Assembly (NCBI GenBank): GCA_044426355.1
Contig: JAWXUO010000002.1
Location: 1-64,000, forward strand
Length of the DNA stretch: 64,000 nucleotides
Direction: 5' to 3'
Source: CAYJLC01 sp044426355
GTDB taxonomy: Bacteria > Bacillota > Clostridia > Oscillospirales > Butyricicoccaceae
This document shows positions 42,171-50,146 of the stretch, piece after piece (position 1 is the stretch's first letter; every line of letters starts with the position of its first letter). The translations under genes were made by a program, and so were the position numbers. Below the pieces are notes generated by a model. The model saw nothing but the letters and a program-made list of their open reading frames with translations. It searched no databases and was not told the DNA's origin.

Positions 42171-43991
42171 TTATTTATCGTCATCTTCAACTTCTGTAAA
42201 TTCTGCATCTACAAAGTCATTGTCATCGCCTGGCTCTTGAGCTTCTGCTTGAGATGCAGCAGCAGCTTCATAAGCTTTTTGAGAAATTTCACCGAATTTT
42301 TTAGAAAGTTCTTCTGTAGCAGTTTTGATAGCTTCAATATCAGTTCCTTGTAAAGTTTCACGAACTTTAGCAACTAAAGCTGTAACGTCTGTTTTTTCTT
42401 CTTCTGTTACATTTTCTTTAAGGTCTTCTAATGCTTTTTCAGATTGGAAAGCTAAGTTTTCTGCAGTGTTGCGAACTTCAACTTCGTCTTTACGTTTTTT
42501 ATCTTCTTCTGCAAATTGTTCAGCTTCTTTAACTGCTTTGTCTATATCTTCGTCTGATAAGTTTGTAGAAGATGTGATAGTGATTTTTTGTTCTTTGTTA
42601 GTCGCTTTATCAATAGCTTTAACGTTTACGATACCGTTTGCATCAATGTCAAAAGATACTTCAATTTGTGGAATACCACGAGGTGCAGGGCTAATACCAT
42701 CTAGTGTAAATCTACCTAGAGTTTTATTGTCAGAAGCCATTTCACGTTCACCTTGTAAAATGTGAATTTCAACTGATGGTTGATTATCTGCAGCAGTAGA
42801 GTATACTTGAGATTTTGATACAGGGATAGTAGTATTTCTATCTATCATTTTTGTGCAAATTCCACCAAGAGTTTCGATACCTAATGAAAGTGGAGTTACG
42901 TCTAAAAGTAATACGTCTGTTACATCGCCACCTAGTACACCAGCTTGAATAGCAGCACCAGCAGCAACACATTCGTCAGGATTGATACCTTTAAATGGCT
43001 CTTTTGAAGTTTCTTTTTGAACAGCAGTTTGAACTGCTGGTATTCTTGAAGAACCACCAACCATTAAAACTTTGTGTATATCGTTTGAAGAAACGCCAGC
43101 ATCTTTCATTGCTTGACGAACTGGAATCATAGTTTTTTCTACTAAATCAGCAGTAAGTTCATCGAATTTTGCACGAGTTAATGTTAGGTCTAAGTGTTTA
43201 GGTCCTGTAGCATCAGCTGTGATGAAAGGTTGGTTTATAGAAGTTGAAACTGTTCCAGAAAGTTCGATTTTCGCTTTTTCTGCAGCTTCTTTTAAACGTT
43301 GCATAGCCATTTTATCAGATGATAAATCTACGCCTTGGTCTTTTTTAAATTCTGCTACAATCCAGTCGATAATTCTTTGGTCAAAGTCATCACCACCAAG
43401 ACGGTTGTTACCAGCTGTTGATAAAACTTCGATAACACCACCACCTATGTCAAGAACTGATACGTCAAAAGTACCACCACCTAAGTCATAAACCATAACT
43501 TTTTGTTCTTGTTCTTTATCTACACCATAAGCTAAAGCTGCAGCCGTTGGTTCGTTTATGATACGAAGAACGTTTAAACCAGCAATACGACCAGCATCTT
43601 TTGTAGCTTGACGTTGTGAGTCTGTAAAGTATGCAGGAACTGTGATAACAGCTTCGGTTACTGTAGAGCCGATATAAGCTTCAGCATCAGCTTTGATTTT
43701 TTGTAAAATCATTGCAGAAATTTCTTGTGGTGAATACGCTTTACCGTCTATATTAACTTTATAGTCAGTACCCATTTCGCGTTTGATTGAGATAATTGTA
43801 TTATCGTGGTTTGTAATAGCTTGACGTTTTGCAGTTTGTCCTACTAAACGTTCGCCATCTTTTGCAAATGCAACGATAGATGGTGTAGTTCTAGCACCTT
43901 CAGCATTTGATATAATTGCAGGTTCGCCACCTTCCATAACAGCGAAACAAGAGTTTGTTGTACCTAAGTCAATACCTATAATTTTTCCCAT
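42171..43991 (-). CDS. dnaK: Chaperone protein DnaK (Hsp70)
   Basis: This ATP-driven chaperone is 606 residues. The ATPase domain begins IGIDLGTTNSCFAVMEGG and has VITVPAYFTDSQRQATKDAG, IINEPTAAALAYG, VYDLGGGTFDVSVLD and VLMVGGSSRIPAVQ. The substrate-binding domain starts near 385 (LLLDVTPLSLGIETLGG), and a helical lid and an acidic tail end the protein. GGAGG lies 8 bases before the ATG. It lies 42 bases after grpE in the HrcA-controlled operon. Confidence 0.97.
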   Translation of the reverse strand: MGKIIGIDLGTTNSCFAVMEGGEPAIISNAEGARTTPSIVAFAKDGERLVGQTAKRQAITNHDNTIISIKREMGTDYKVNIDGKAYSPQEISAMILQKIKADAEAYIGSTVTEAVITVPAYFTDSQRQATKDAGRIAGLNVLRIINEPTAAALAYGVDKEQEQKVMVYDLGGGTFDVSVLDIGGGVIEVLSTAGNNRLGGDDFDQRIIDWIVAEFKKDQGVDLSSDKMAMQRLKEAAEKAKIELSGTVSTSINQPFITADATGPKHLDLTLTRAKFDELTADLVEKTMIPVRQAMKDAGVSSNDIHKVLMVGGSSRIPAVQTAVQKETSKEPFKGINPDECVAAGAAIQAGVLGGDVTDVLLLDVTPLSLGIETLGGICTKMIDRNTTIPVSKSQVYSTAADNQPSVEIHILQGEREMASDNKTLGRFTLDGISPAPRGIPQIEVSFDIDANGIVNVKAIDKATNKEQKITITSSTNLSDEDIDKAVKEAEQFAEEDKKRKDEVEVRNTAENLAFQSEKALEDLKENVTEEEKTDVTALVAKVRETLQGTDIEAIKTATEELSKKFGEISQKAYEAAAASQAEAQEPGDDNDFVDAEFTEVEDDDK

Positions 43992-44033
43992 TTTTAATTC
44001 CTCCCAGAATTTATTATATTATTATTTTTTTAA

Positions 44034-44540
44034 TTAATTAGCAACTTTAACGGTTGAGTGACGAATAACTTTATCAGCTATCATGAAACCTTTTTGAAAA
44101 GTTTCTGCGATTACATTTTCTCCTAAAGAAGTATCATCTACATGCATAACAGCATTGTGTAAATTTGCATTAAATGCAGTTCCGACAGTATCATCAATAG
44201 GCGAAATACCAAGCTTTGTAAATGCATCTTCTAGTTGTTTAAAAGTAAGCTCAAAACCTTTTTTGTGTGGGTTATCATCATCTATTTGAGACAAAGCACT
44301 AGCAAGTGTGTCATAAACTGGTAGCATAGCTTCTGCCGAGTGTGCAACTGCTGATTTAAAAGTTAAATCACGTTCTTTCACAGAGCGTTTTCTAAAATTA
44401 TCATATTCTGCCGTTACTCTTAAAAGAGCGTCATGCTTTGCGTCTAGTTCTTTTTGTAAAATTTCTGTTTCAGAAAGTATTTCTACTTCTTCGTTTTCGA
44501 CAGTTTCGTCTAAAACTTCTTCTGTTTTTTCTTCGTTCAT
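44034..44540 (-). CDS. grpE: Nucleotide exchange factor GrpE
   Basis: GrpE releases ADP from DnaK. The protein is 168 residues, slightly short. An acidic N-terminus (about 1-35) precedes a long coiled-coil helix (TEYDNFRKRSVKERDLTFK) and the C-terminal beta domain with GTAFNANLHNAVMHVDDTS and VIAETFQKGFMIADKVIRHS. The start overlaps the hrcA stop by one base, as TAATG, with GGAGG inside the end of hrcA. It is co-transcribed with hrcA, dnaK and dnaJ. Confidence 0.95.
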   Translation of the reverse strand: MNEEKTEEVLDETVENEEVEILSETEILQKELDAKHDALLRVTAEYDNFRKRSVKERDLTFKSAVAHSAEAMLPVYDTLASALSQIDDDNPHKKGFELTFKQLEDAFTKLGISPIDDTVGTAFNANLHNAVMHVDDTSLGENVIAETFQKGFMIADKVIRHSTVKVAN

Positions 44541-45583
44541 TAAATAAATCCTCCGTTGTCTTCGTCTTCATCGGCAAGCAATGAATTTTCCATTATTTTA
44601 CTAAGTTGTCTTGCGTATAAAGTTAAATATGCAGAAACTTTTCTATAGTCCATGCGTTTTGGTCCTACAACACCAATGACACCAAAATTTCCTTCGCCAA
44701 TACCATAGGTTGCATATACTACGCTTGCATCAGAAAGGGGATTATCTCCATTTTCGACACCTATTCTAACATTTACATTATCCGAGGGTGCAAATTTTAG
44801 CATATCAGGATTTTTAATAAAATCTATTAGATTTTTAGCGTGCGTCGCATTTTTATACTCAGGGTAGTTTAAAATATTTTCTTCGCCACCAAGGTATACA
44901 CGATTTGTTAAAAGTTCATTACATATTTCTGAAATAAAAGCTATGATACCATCTATTAAAAAAGATAAATGATTTTGTCCATATAAAACTTGGAGTTTGC
45001 TCTTAGTTATTTGATGTACGTCTGTTCCTAAAAGTAAATCGTTTAAAGCATTTGCAAGTAGCGAAATTTCTTCTTTATATAAAGGTATATCGCTTTTTAG
45101 CATTTTTGTTTTGATAATATTATTACCAGCTACTAATGTAAATACAAACGATTTTTCGTCTACATATAATATATCAGTTTTTCTTATCAAAATTTTGGTC
45201 ATCATAGGTGTTGCAACAACACTTGTATAATGCGTTAAATTTGATATTAAATTGCAAGCTTCGGTAATTATTTTATCAAGCTCTTTCATTTTAAGTCCCA
45301 TAAATTCGCCGACGTAATTTGTGTCTATAGGAAGATTTTCGTTATTTTGAAGAAGATTATCAACATAAAAACGGTATCCTAAGTCCGAGGGAACTCGACC
45401 AGCTGATGTATGAGGTTTTTCAATAAGTTTTAGATTTTCAAGTTCTAGCATTTCGTTTCTAATTGTTGCACTAGAAAAAGAAAGTCTGTCGCATATTGAT
45501 TTTGAAGAAATAGGCTCGGCAGTTTTCATGTAGTCTTCTATGATGACTTTTAAAATGTCTTGTTGTCTTTCTGAAATAGTCAT
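44540..45583 (-). CDS. hrcA: Heat-inducible transcription repressor HrcA
   Basis: HrcA binds CIRCE operators and represses the class I heat-shock genes; GroEL modulates its activity. The protein is 347 residues. A winged-helix DNA-binding domain begins MTISERQQDILKVIIEDYMK and includes SSATIRNEMLELENLKLIEKPHTSAGRVPSDLGYR-type sequence in the first 80 residues. The HrcA regulatory domain follows. AAAGGAG lies 7 bases before the ATG at 45583. It is the first gene of hrcA-grpE-dnaK-dnaJ and two CIRCE-type operators flank its promoter, so it represses itself. Confidence 0.95.
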   Translation of the reverse strand: MTISERQQDILKVIIEDYMKTAEPISSKSICDRLSFSSATIRNEMLELENLKLIEKPHTSAGRVPSDLGYRFYVDNLLQNNENLPIDTNYVGEFMGLKMKELDKIITEACNLISNLTHYTSVVATPMMTKILIRKTDILYVDEKSFVFTLVAGNNIIKTKMLKSDIPLYKEEISLLANALNDLLLGTDVHQITKSKLQVLYGQNHLSFLIDGIIAFISEICNELLTNRVYLGGEENILNYPEYKNATHAKNLIDFIKNPDMLKFAPSDNVNVRIGVENGDNPLSDASVVYATYGIGEGNFGVIGVVGPKRMDYRKVSAYLTLYARQLSKIMENSLLADEDEDNGGFI

Positions 45584-45605
45584 ATAACACTCCTTTAAAA
45601 TGCGA

Positions 45606-45632
45606 TTAGCACTCTGGTATCTCAACTGCTAA
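45606..45632. promoter_or_regulatory. CIRCE operator, proximal copy (degenerate right arm)
   Basis: TTAGCACTC, nine bases, then AACTGCTAA: a full left arm and seven of nine bases in the right arm. It covers the predicted transcription start of hrcA. Confidence 0.75.
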
Positions 45633-45636
45633 TTAC

Positions 45637-45665
45637 ATAATATACTAAGATTTATTTTTTGTCAA
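45637..45665 (-). promoter_or_regulatory. hrcA operon promoter
   Basis: On the minus strand TTGACA (45660-45665) and TATTAT (45637-45642) are separated by 17 bases. The promoter lies exactly between the two CIRCE copies. Confidence 0.85.
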
Positions 45666-45672
45666 CAAGTTT

Positions 45673-45699
45673 TTAGCACTTTGTATACTTGAGTGCTAA
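45673..45699. promoter_or_regulatory. CIRCE operator, distal copy
   Basis: TTAGCACTT, nine bases, then GAGTGCTAA. Only the ninth base of the left arm differs from consensus. It lies just upstream of the -35 of the hrcA promoter. Confidence 0.9.
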
Positions 45700-45772
45700 A
45701 ATTCACAATTTGTTCATATTTAATGCTTTTAAATAGACATTTTTTAATATAATTAAAAAGTGCTTTATTATT

Positions 45773-45801
45773 TTGCATTTTTGTGGTATGATAGATATAA
45801 T
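45773..45801 (+). promoter_or_regulatory. Promoter of ruvC-ruvA-ruvB
   Basis: TTGCAT and TATAAT are separated by 17 bases, about 20 bases before the RuvC start. The divergent hrcA control region ends about 70 bases away. Confidence 0.65.
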
Positions 45802-45822
45802 CATGCACTAAGGGGGAAAATT

Positions 45823-46308
45823 ATGTTAATTTTAGGGATAGACCCTGGGTATGCCATTGTAGGCTATGGGCTAGTTTCTTATGATAATTATAAATTTAAA
45901 CCAAAAGGTCATGGTGCTATTACAACAAAAGCAAAAGTGCCTATGCATTTACGTTTGCTAGAAATTCAACAAGATATGATAACGCTTTTAGAAACTTTTA
46001 AGCCAGATATGGTAGCTGTTGAAAAACTTTTTTTTAATACCAATACAAAAACTGCTATAGATGTAGCACAAGCAAGAGGCGTTATTATTGTTGTGTGTGC
46101 TTCAAAAAATATACCTATATATGAATACACACCACTTCAAGTTAAACAATCTGTAACAGGATATGGTAGAGCAGAAAAAAATCAAGTTATGGAAATGACA
46201 AAAAGTATATTAGGGTTGTCGGCTGTTGCAAAGCCAGATGATGCATCTGATGCTTTAGCTGTAGCTATTTGTCATGGAAATACTTATAATTCAAATTTAA
46301 TGAGGTAA
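45823..46308 (+). CDS. ruvC: Holliday junction endonuclease RuvC
   Basis: RuvC cuts Holliday junctions symmetrically, with RuvAB. The protein is 161 residues. The RNase H-like active site shows the first aspartate in LILGIDPGYAIVGYG, the glutamate in VAVEKLFF and the final pair in KPDDASDALAVAICH. The ATG at 45823 has GGGGGA 5 bases upstream; the in-frame extension toward 45760 runs through the promoter. It is the first of three repair genes. Confidence 0.95.
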   Translation: MLILGIDPGYAIVGYGLVSYDNYKFKPKGHGAITTKAKVPMHLRLLEIQQDMITLLETFKPDMVAVEKLFFNTNTKTAIDVAQARGVIIVVCASKNIPIYEYTPLQVKQSVTGYGRAEKNQVMEMTKSILGLSAVAKPDDASDALAVAICHGNTYNSNLMR

Positions 46309-46311
46309 TTT

Positions 46312-46908
46312 ATGTTTTATTATTTAAACGGAAAAATAACTGTAAAAGAACAAAATCTTATAGTTGTAGATATAAACGGTGTTGGATATGCTGTACACAC
46401 AAGCTTAAACACATTATCTAAAATAGAAATCAACAAAACGCATAAACTTTTTACATATTGCAATATACGAGAAGACGCTTTCGATATTTTTGGTTTTGCA
46501 GATATAGAAGAACTTAATTTCTTTAAATTATTAATTAGTATAAACGGAGTCGGACCAAAAGCTGGTTTGTCTATATTATCAGTAGCAAGCCCAGAAAGTT
46601 TAGCTTTAGCTATTATTACAGGCGATGAAAAACTAATTACACAAGCATCTGGTATAGGTAAAAAAATCGCTAGCCGAATAGTTTTAGAACTAAAAGATAA
46701 AATAGCGAAAGAACAAATTTCAAACACAGCTACTATGGAAAGTTTTGTTATAGATACGGATAATTCGAGTATATCAGAAGCTATTTCTGCACTTATGGTG
46801 CTAGGATATACGCAAGGTGAGGCAACACAAGCAATAAAAGGTGTTGACGCAGGACTTACTTCAGACCAAATTATAAAAATAGCACTAAAAAATTTATTAA
46901 AACAATAA
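46312..46908 (+). CDS. ruvA: Holliday junction DNA helicase subunit RuvA
   Basis: RuvA tetramers bind the four-way junction and load RuvB. The protein is 198 residues. The N-terminal OB-fold (MFYYLNGKITVKEQNLIVVDINGVGYAVH) is followed by a helix-hairpin-helix pair (LISINGVGPKAGLSIL, ASGIGKKIASRIVLELKDK). The C-terminal RuvB-binding domain is at about 150-198. GAGGT lies in the end of ruvC, 3 bases from the gene. Confidence 0.95.
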   Translation: MFYYLNGKITVKEQNLIVVDINGVGYAVHTSLNTLSKIEINKTHKLFTYCNIREDAFDIFGFADIEELNFFKLLISINGVGPKAGLSILSVASPESLALAIITGDEKLITQASGIGKKIASRIVLELKDKIAKEQISNTATMESFVIDTDNSSISEAISALMVLGYTQGEATQAIKGVDAGLTSDQIIKIALKNLLKQ

Positions 46909-46985
46909 AGGTAATTCATTATATAACTATAGTATATGAAATTTGCTACACGCAATTTATTATAGTTTAAAATCGGAGAAAATTT

Positions 46986-48035
46986 ATGAGTATAGAATTT
47001 CAAAAAGAAGATATAGACGACGATAGAATAGTTTCGCAAAATGTAACTATAAACGATACGCAAGAAAATTCGCTACGTCCAAAACTTTTAGATGAATATG
47101 TAGGACAAACAAAGGTTAAAGAAAATTTAACGGTTTTTATGGAGGCAGCAAAAGCACGTAGTGAATGTTTAGACCACTGTTTATTATATGGGCCTCCAGG
47201 ACTTGGAAAAACTACATTATCTAACATAATAGCCTCAGAAATGGGGGTTAATATACGCACAACCTCAGGCCCTGCTATAGAAAAAGCAGGCGACCTTGCA
47301 GCACTTCTTACGAATTTATCGGAAAATGATGTTTTGTTTATAGACGAAATTCATAGGTTAAACCGTGCAGTAGAAGAAATTTTATATCCTGCTATGGAAG
47401 ATTTTGCACTAGATATTATTATAGGTAAAGGCCCTTCGGCAAGGTCTATTAGACTAGATTTACCAAGGTTTACTTTAATTGGTGCAACAACACGAGCAGG
47501 GCAATTATCTTCGCCACTAAGAGATAGATTTGGTGTGCATTTAAGATTAGAACTCTATAATCCAGACGAGCTTTGCTCTATAGTAGATAGAAGTGCAAGT
47601 ATTTTGAACTTACCAGCAGAATACGACGGCTTGCTCGAAATTGCAAAACGTTCACGTGGTACACCGAGAATTGCAAACAGACTTTTAAAAAGAGTGCGAG
47701 ATTTTGCAGATATTTTAGGCGATGGAGTTTTAACGAAGGAAGTATCGGATAAAGCATTAACATCACTCGAGATAGACGAGTTAGGCTTAGATAATATAGA
47801 TAGACGTATGATGAGGAATATTATAGAGCATTATGGTGGTGGTCCTGTAGGACTAGAAACTTTAGCTGCAACTATTGGCGAAGAATCCATAACTCTTGAA
47901 GATGTGTATGAACCATATCTTATGCAAATAGGATTTTTGCAAAGAACACCAAGGGGTAGATGTGCTACAAAAAAAGCATATGACCACCTTGATATACAAT
48001 ATAATGATAGCAATAACAATTTAGCTTTATTTTAA
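46986..48035 (+). CDS. ruvB: Holliday junction branch migration ATPase RuvB
   Basis: RuvB is the AAA+ motor that drives branch migration. The protein is 349 residues. It has LRPKLLDEYVGQ, Walker A GPPGLGKTTLS near 62-72, Walker B DVLFIDEIHRLNR, the sensor GATTRAGQLSSPLRDRFG, and the winged-helix C-terminus with FLQRTPRGR. CGGAGA lies before the ATG. A 77-base gap separates it from ruvA, but it is in the same direction and probably co-transcribed. Confidence 0.96.
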   Translation: MSIEFQKEDIDDDRIVSQNVTINDTQENSLRPKLLDEYVGQTKVKENLTVFMEAAKARSECLDHCLLYGPPGLGKTTLSNIIASEMGVNIRTTSGPAIEKAGDLAALLTNLSENDVLFIDEIHRLNRAVEEILYPAMEDFALDIIIGKGPSARSIRLDLPRFTLIGATTRAGQLSSPLRDRFGVHLRLELYNPDELCSIVDRSASILNLPAEYDGLLEIAKRSRGTPRIANRLLKRVRDFADILGDGVLTKEVSDKALTSLEIDELGLDNIDRRMMRNIIEHYGGGPVGLETLAATIGEESITLEDVYEPYLMQIGFLQRTPRGRCATKKAYDHLDIQYNDSNNNLALF

Positions 48036-48066
48036 GACAACAACATATTTTTTAAAGGAGATAACG

Positions 48067-49431
48067 ATGGGAAAATATTTTGGAACAGATGGAATTAGAG
48101 GAGTTGCAAACAAAGAACTAGATGCTACGCTTGCATATAAAGTAGGGGCAGCTGCAGCATATGTTTTAACTCGTGAGGGAAACCACAAACCTAAATTTTT
48201 GATTGGAAAAGATACAAGAATATCTTCGGATATGATAGAGGCATCTTTAGTTGCAGGGATTTGTTCAACTGGTGCAGATGTAGAACTTTTAGGGGTTATA
48301 CCAACTCCAGCAGTAGCATTTCTTACAACAACACACAAAGCAGATGCAGGGATTGTTATTTCGGCATCGCACAACACTTTTGAATACAACGGAATAAAAA
48401 TATTTAGTTCTACTGGATATAAACTATCCGATGAAATCGAAGCAGAAGTAGAAAAATATATTGATAATCCACAAGAAATACCTTTGCAAGTTGGAGAGAA
48501 AATCGGTATAGTTATAGATACAGACGAAGACCCTTGCGAAGAATATATTTCGCATATCGCAAGCTCAATAGACGGAACATTAAAAGGTTTGCGTGTGGTT
48601 ATCGACTGTGCAAATGGTTCGGCATCTACAACTGCTCGTGATTTATTTAAAAGATTAAAACTAAATGCAGAAGTTATATTCACTAGCCCGAATGGAATAA
48701 ATATCAATAATAAATGTGGCTCAACACATCTTTCAAACTTAAAAAATACTGTTGTAGCAGGACAATTTGATGTTGGTATTGCACTAGATGGCGATGCAGA
48801 CCGATGTTTAGTTATAGATAACGAGGGGCAAGAAATTGACGGCGACTGCCTAATGGCAATTATGGCGACAAGACTTAAAGCAAAAGGCAAGCTAAAAGGC
48901 AACGCTTTTGTAGCAACTGTTATGTCTAATATGGGACTGCATAAATTTGCACGAGAAAATGGACTCGGCATGATATGCTCTGACGTTGGCGATAGATATG
49001 TTTTAGAAAAAATGCTAGAAAAAGGATACAATTTAGGTGGGGAACAGTCTGGACATATAATATTCCGTGATTACGCTTCAACTGGCGATGGTCAACTTAC
49101 TGCAATACAATTTTTAAAAATTCTAAAAGATTCTGGAAAAACAGCATCTAGTATGAGAGCCGAAGTTGTGCCATTTCCACAAACAATGATAAATGTACCT
49201 GTTCCAAATGAAATTAAGAAAAATTTGCTTGATAATGAAGAAATAGCAAATTTTATAAAAACTAATGAAGGAAAACTTGGTGAGGGACGTGTTCTTGTAC
49301 GCCCGTCAGGAACAGAAGCACTAGTGCGTGTCATGGTTGAGGGGATAGAAGAAGATAAAGTTTTAACAGTTGCAAAAGATATAGCAGACTTTATCGTGGC
49401 AACACTTGAAAGCAATAACACTGCAAATTAA
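48067..49431 (+). CDS. glmM: Phosphoglucosamine mutase
   Basis: GlmM converts glucosamine-6-phosphate to glucosamine-1-phosphate for peptidoglycan precursors. The protein is 454 residues. The start MGKYFGTDGIRGVANKELD is typical, and the phosphoserine is S101 in ISASHNTFEYNGIK, where T takes the usual P position. The metal-binding loop is LDGDADRC, and EQSGHIIF and RPSGTEALVRV are conserved. AAGGAG lies before the ATG. It lies 31 bases after ruvB. Confidence 0.95.
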   Translation: MGKYFGTDGIRGVANKELDATLAYKVGAAAAYVLTREGNHKPKFLIGKDTRISSDMIEASLVAGICSTGADVELLGVIPTPAVAFLTTTHKADAGIVISASHNTFEYNGIKIFSSTGYKLSDEIEAEVEKYIDNPQEIPLQVGEKIGIVIDTDEDPCEEYISHIASSIDGTLKGLRVVIDCANGSASTTARDLFKRLKLNAEVIFTSPNGININNKCGSTHLSNLKNTVVAGQFDVGIALDGDADRCLVIDNEGQEIDGDCLMAIMATRLKAKGKLKGNAFVATVMSNMGLHKFARENGLGMICSDVGDRYVLEKMLEKGYNLGGEQSGHIIFRDYASTGDGQLTAIQFLKILKDSGKTASSMRAEVVPFPQTMINVPVPNEIKKNLLDNEEIANFIKTNEGKLGEGRVLVRPSGTEALVRVMVEGIEEDKVLTVAKDIADFIVATLESNNTAN

Positions 49432-49736
49432 ACGTAATTTTTTTGCAAAAACACTCGAAAGTATTGGTAATATTAAACTTAAAACTAGTTATATTTTGTC
49501 GAAAATTAACAAAAGTATATAAAAATTAAAATTAATTTTTATATCTCTTGACAAAAAAATAATTATAGTTTATAATGTCAATATAGTATAAAAAATCTCT
49601 ACAAAGTTTCAGCAATTTTAACTTTTCAAGGATTAAAAAATTACTATTAGAAAGAGCATTTTCAGAGTAAAATCTGACTAGGCATAAAATTATTTAATCC
49701 AAGAAACATTGGAGAAACAAAGAGGGGTATGGTATT
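49432..49736. other. Intergenic region and long leader before the zinc-ribbon gene
   Basis: The 305 bases contain a consensus promoter (49548-49576) and then a leader of about 150 bases before the start codon. Two pairings stand out in the leader: GGATTAA near 49629 with TTAATCC near 49696, and CCAA-TTGG just before the ribosome binding site. No clear terminator follows glmM. No known riboswitch class is recognised. Confidence 0.6.
49548..49576 (+). promoter_or_regulatory. Strong promoter of the zinc-ribbon gene
   Basis: TTGACA and TATAAT, both perfect, are separated by 17 bases; this is one of the best promoters in the window. Confidence 0.85.
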
Positions 49737-50012
49737 ATGTATCAAGACAAAACATTAAACTGTAAAGATTGTGGAGAAGAATTTATTTTCTCAGCAGGCG
49801 AACAAGAATTTTACAACGAAAGAGGTTTCCAAAACGAACCACAACGTTGTAAATCATGTAGAGACAATCGTAAAAACAACGCTCGTGCACCAAGAGAATT
49901 TTTTAATGCAACTTGTGCAGCTTGTGGCCAAGAAGCAAAAGTTCCATTTGAACCAAAAACAGATCGCCCAGTTTACTGTAGCGAATGTTTTGCTAAAATG
50001 AAAGCTGAATAG
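49737..50012 (+). CDS. Small zinc-ribbon (zf-trcl type) protein
   Basis: The protein is 91 residues with four CxxC pairs: CKDC and CKSC in the first half, CAAC and CSEC in the second, consistent with two zinc ribbons. FSAGEQEFYNERGFQNEPQRCKSCR is similar to the probable zinc-ribbon (zf-trcl) domain family. It is basic in the middle and may bind nucleic acid. GAGGGG lies 9 bases before the ATG. The very strong promoter, long leader and its own terminator indicate a highly expressed regulated single gene, possibly stress-related. Function is not known. Confidence 0.8.
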   Translation: MYQDKTLNCKDCGEEFIFSAGEQEFYNERGFQNEPQRCKSCRDNRKNNARAPREFFNATCAACGQEAKVPFEPKTDRPVYCSECFAKMKAE

Positions 50013-50021
50013 TTTGAACAT

Positions 50022-50059
50022 AATCACGGAATTTTTCGAAATTTCGTGATTATTTTTTT
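50022..50059 (+). terminator. Terminator after the zinc-ribbon gene
   Basis: AATCACG-AATTT and AAATT-CGTGATT pair around a TTCG loop, followed by ATTTTTTTG. Confidence 0.85.
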
Positions 50060-50080
50060 GTCTTTATTTCTTATATTATA

Positions 50081-50109
50081 TTGATTTTATATAATTTGTG
50101 TGATATAAT
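50081..50109 (+). promoter_or_regulatory. Promoter of the FIST-EAL gene
   Basis: TTGATT and TATAAT are separated by 17 bases, with an extended TG before the -10. Confidence 0.65.
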
Positions 50110-50146
50110 TGTATGTACATAAAATAAGGATTTGAAGGTGGATTAA

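Noticed and set aside
46320..47063. 247-codon open frame antisense to ruvA
   Set aside because: It lies across ruvA and the start of ruvB, is Ser/Ile-rich and has no translation signal.
48027..49031. 334-codon open frame antisense to glmM
   Set aside because: Serine- and proline-rich shadow without a start signal or recognisable domain; glmM is certain.
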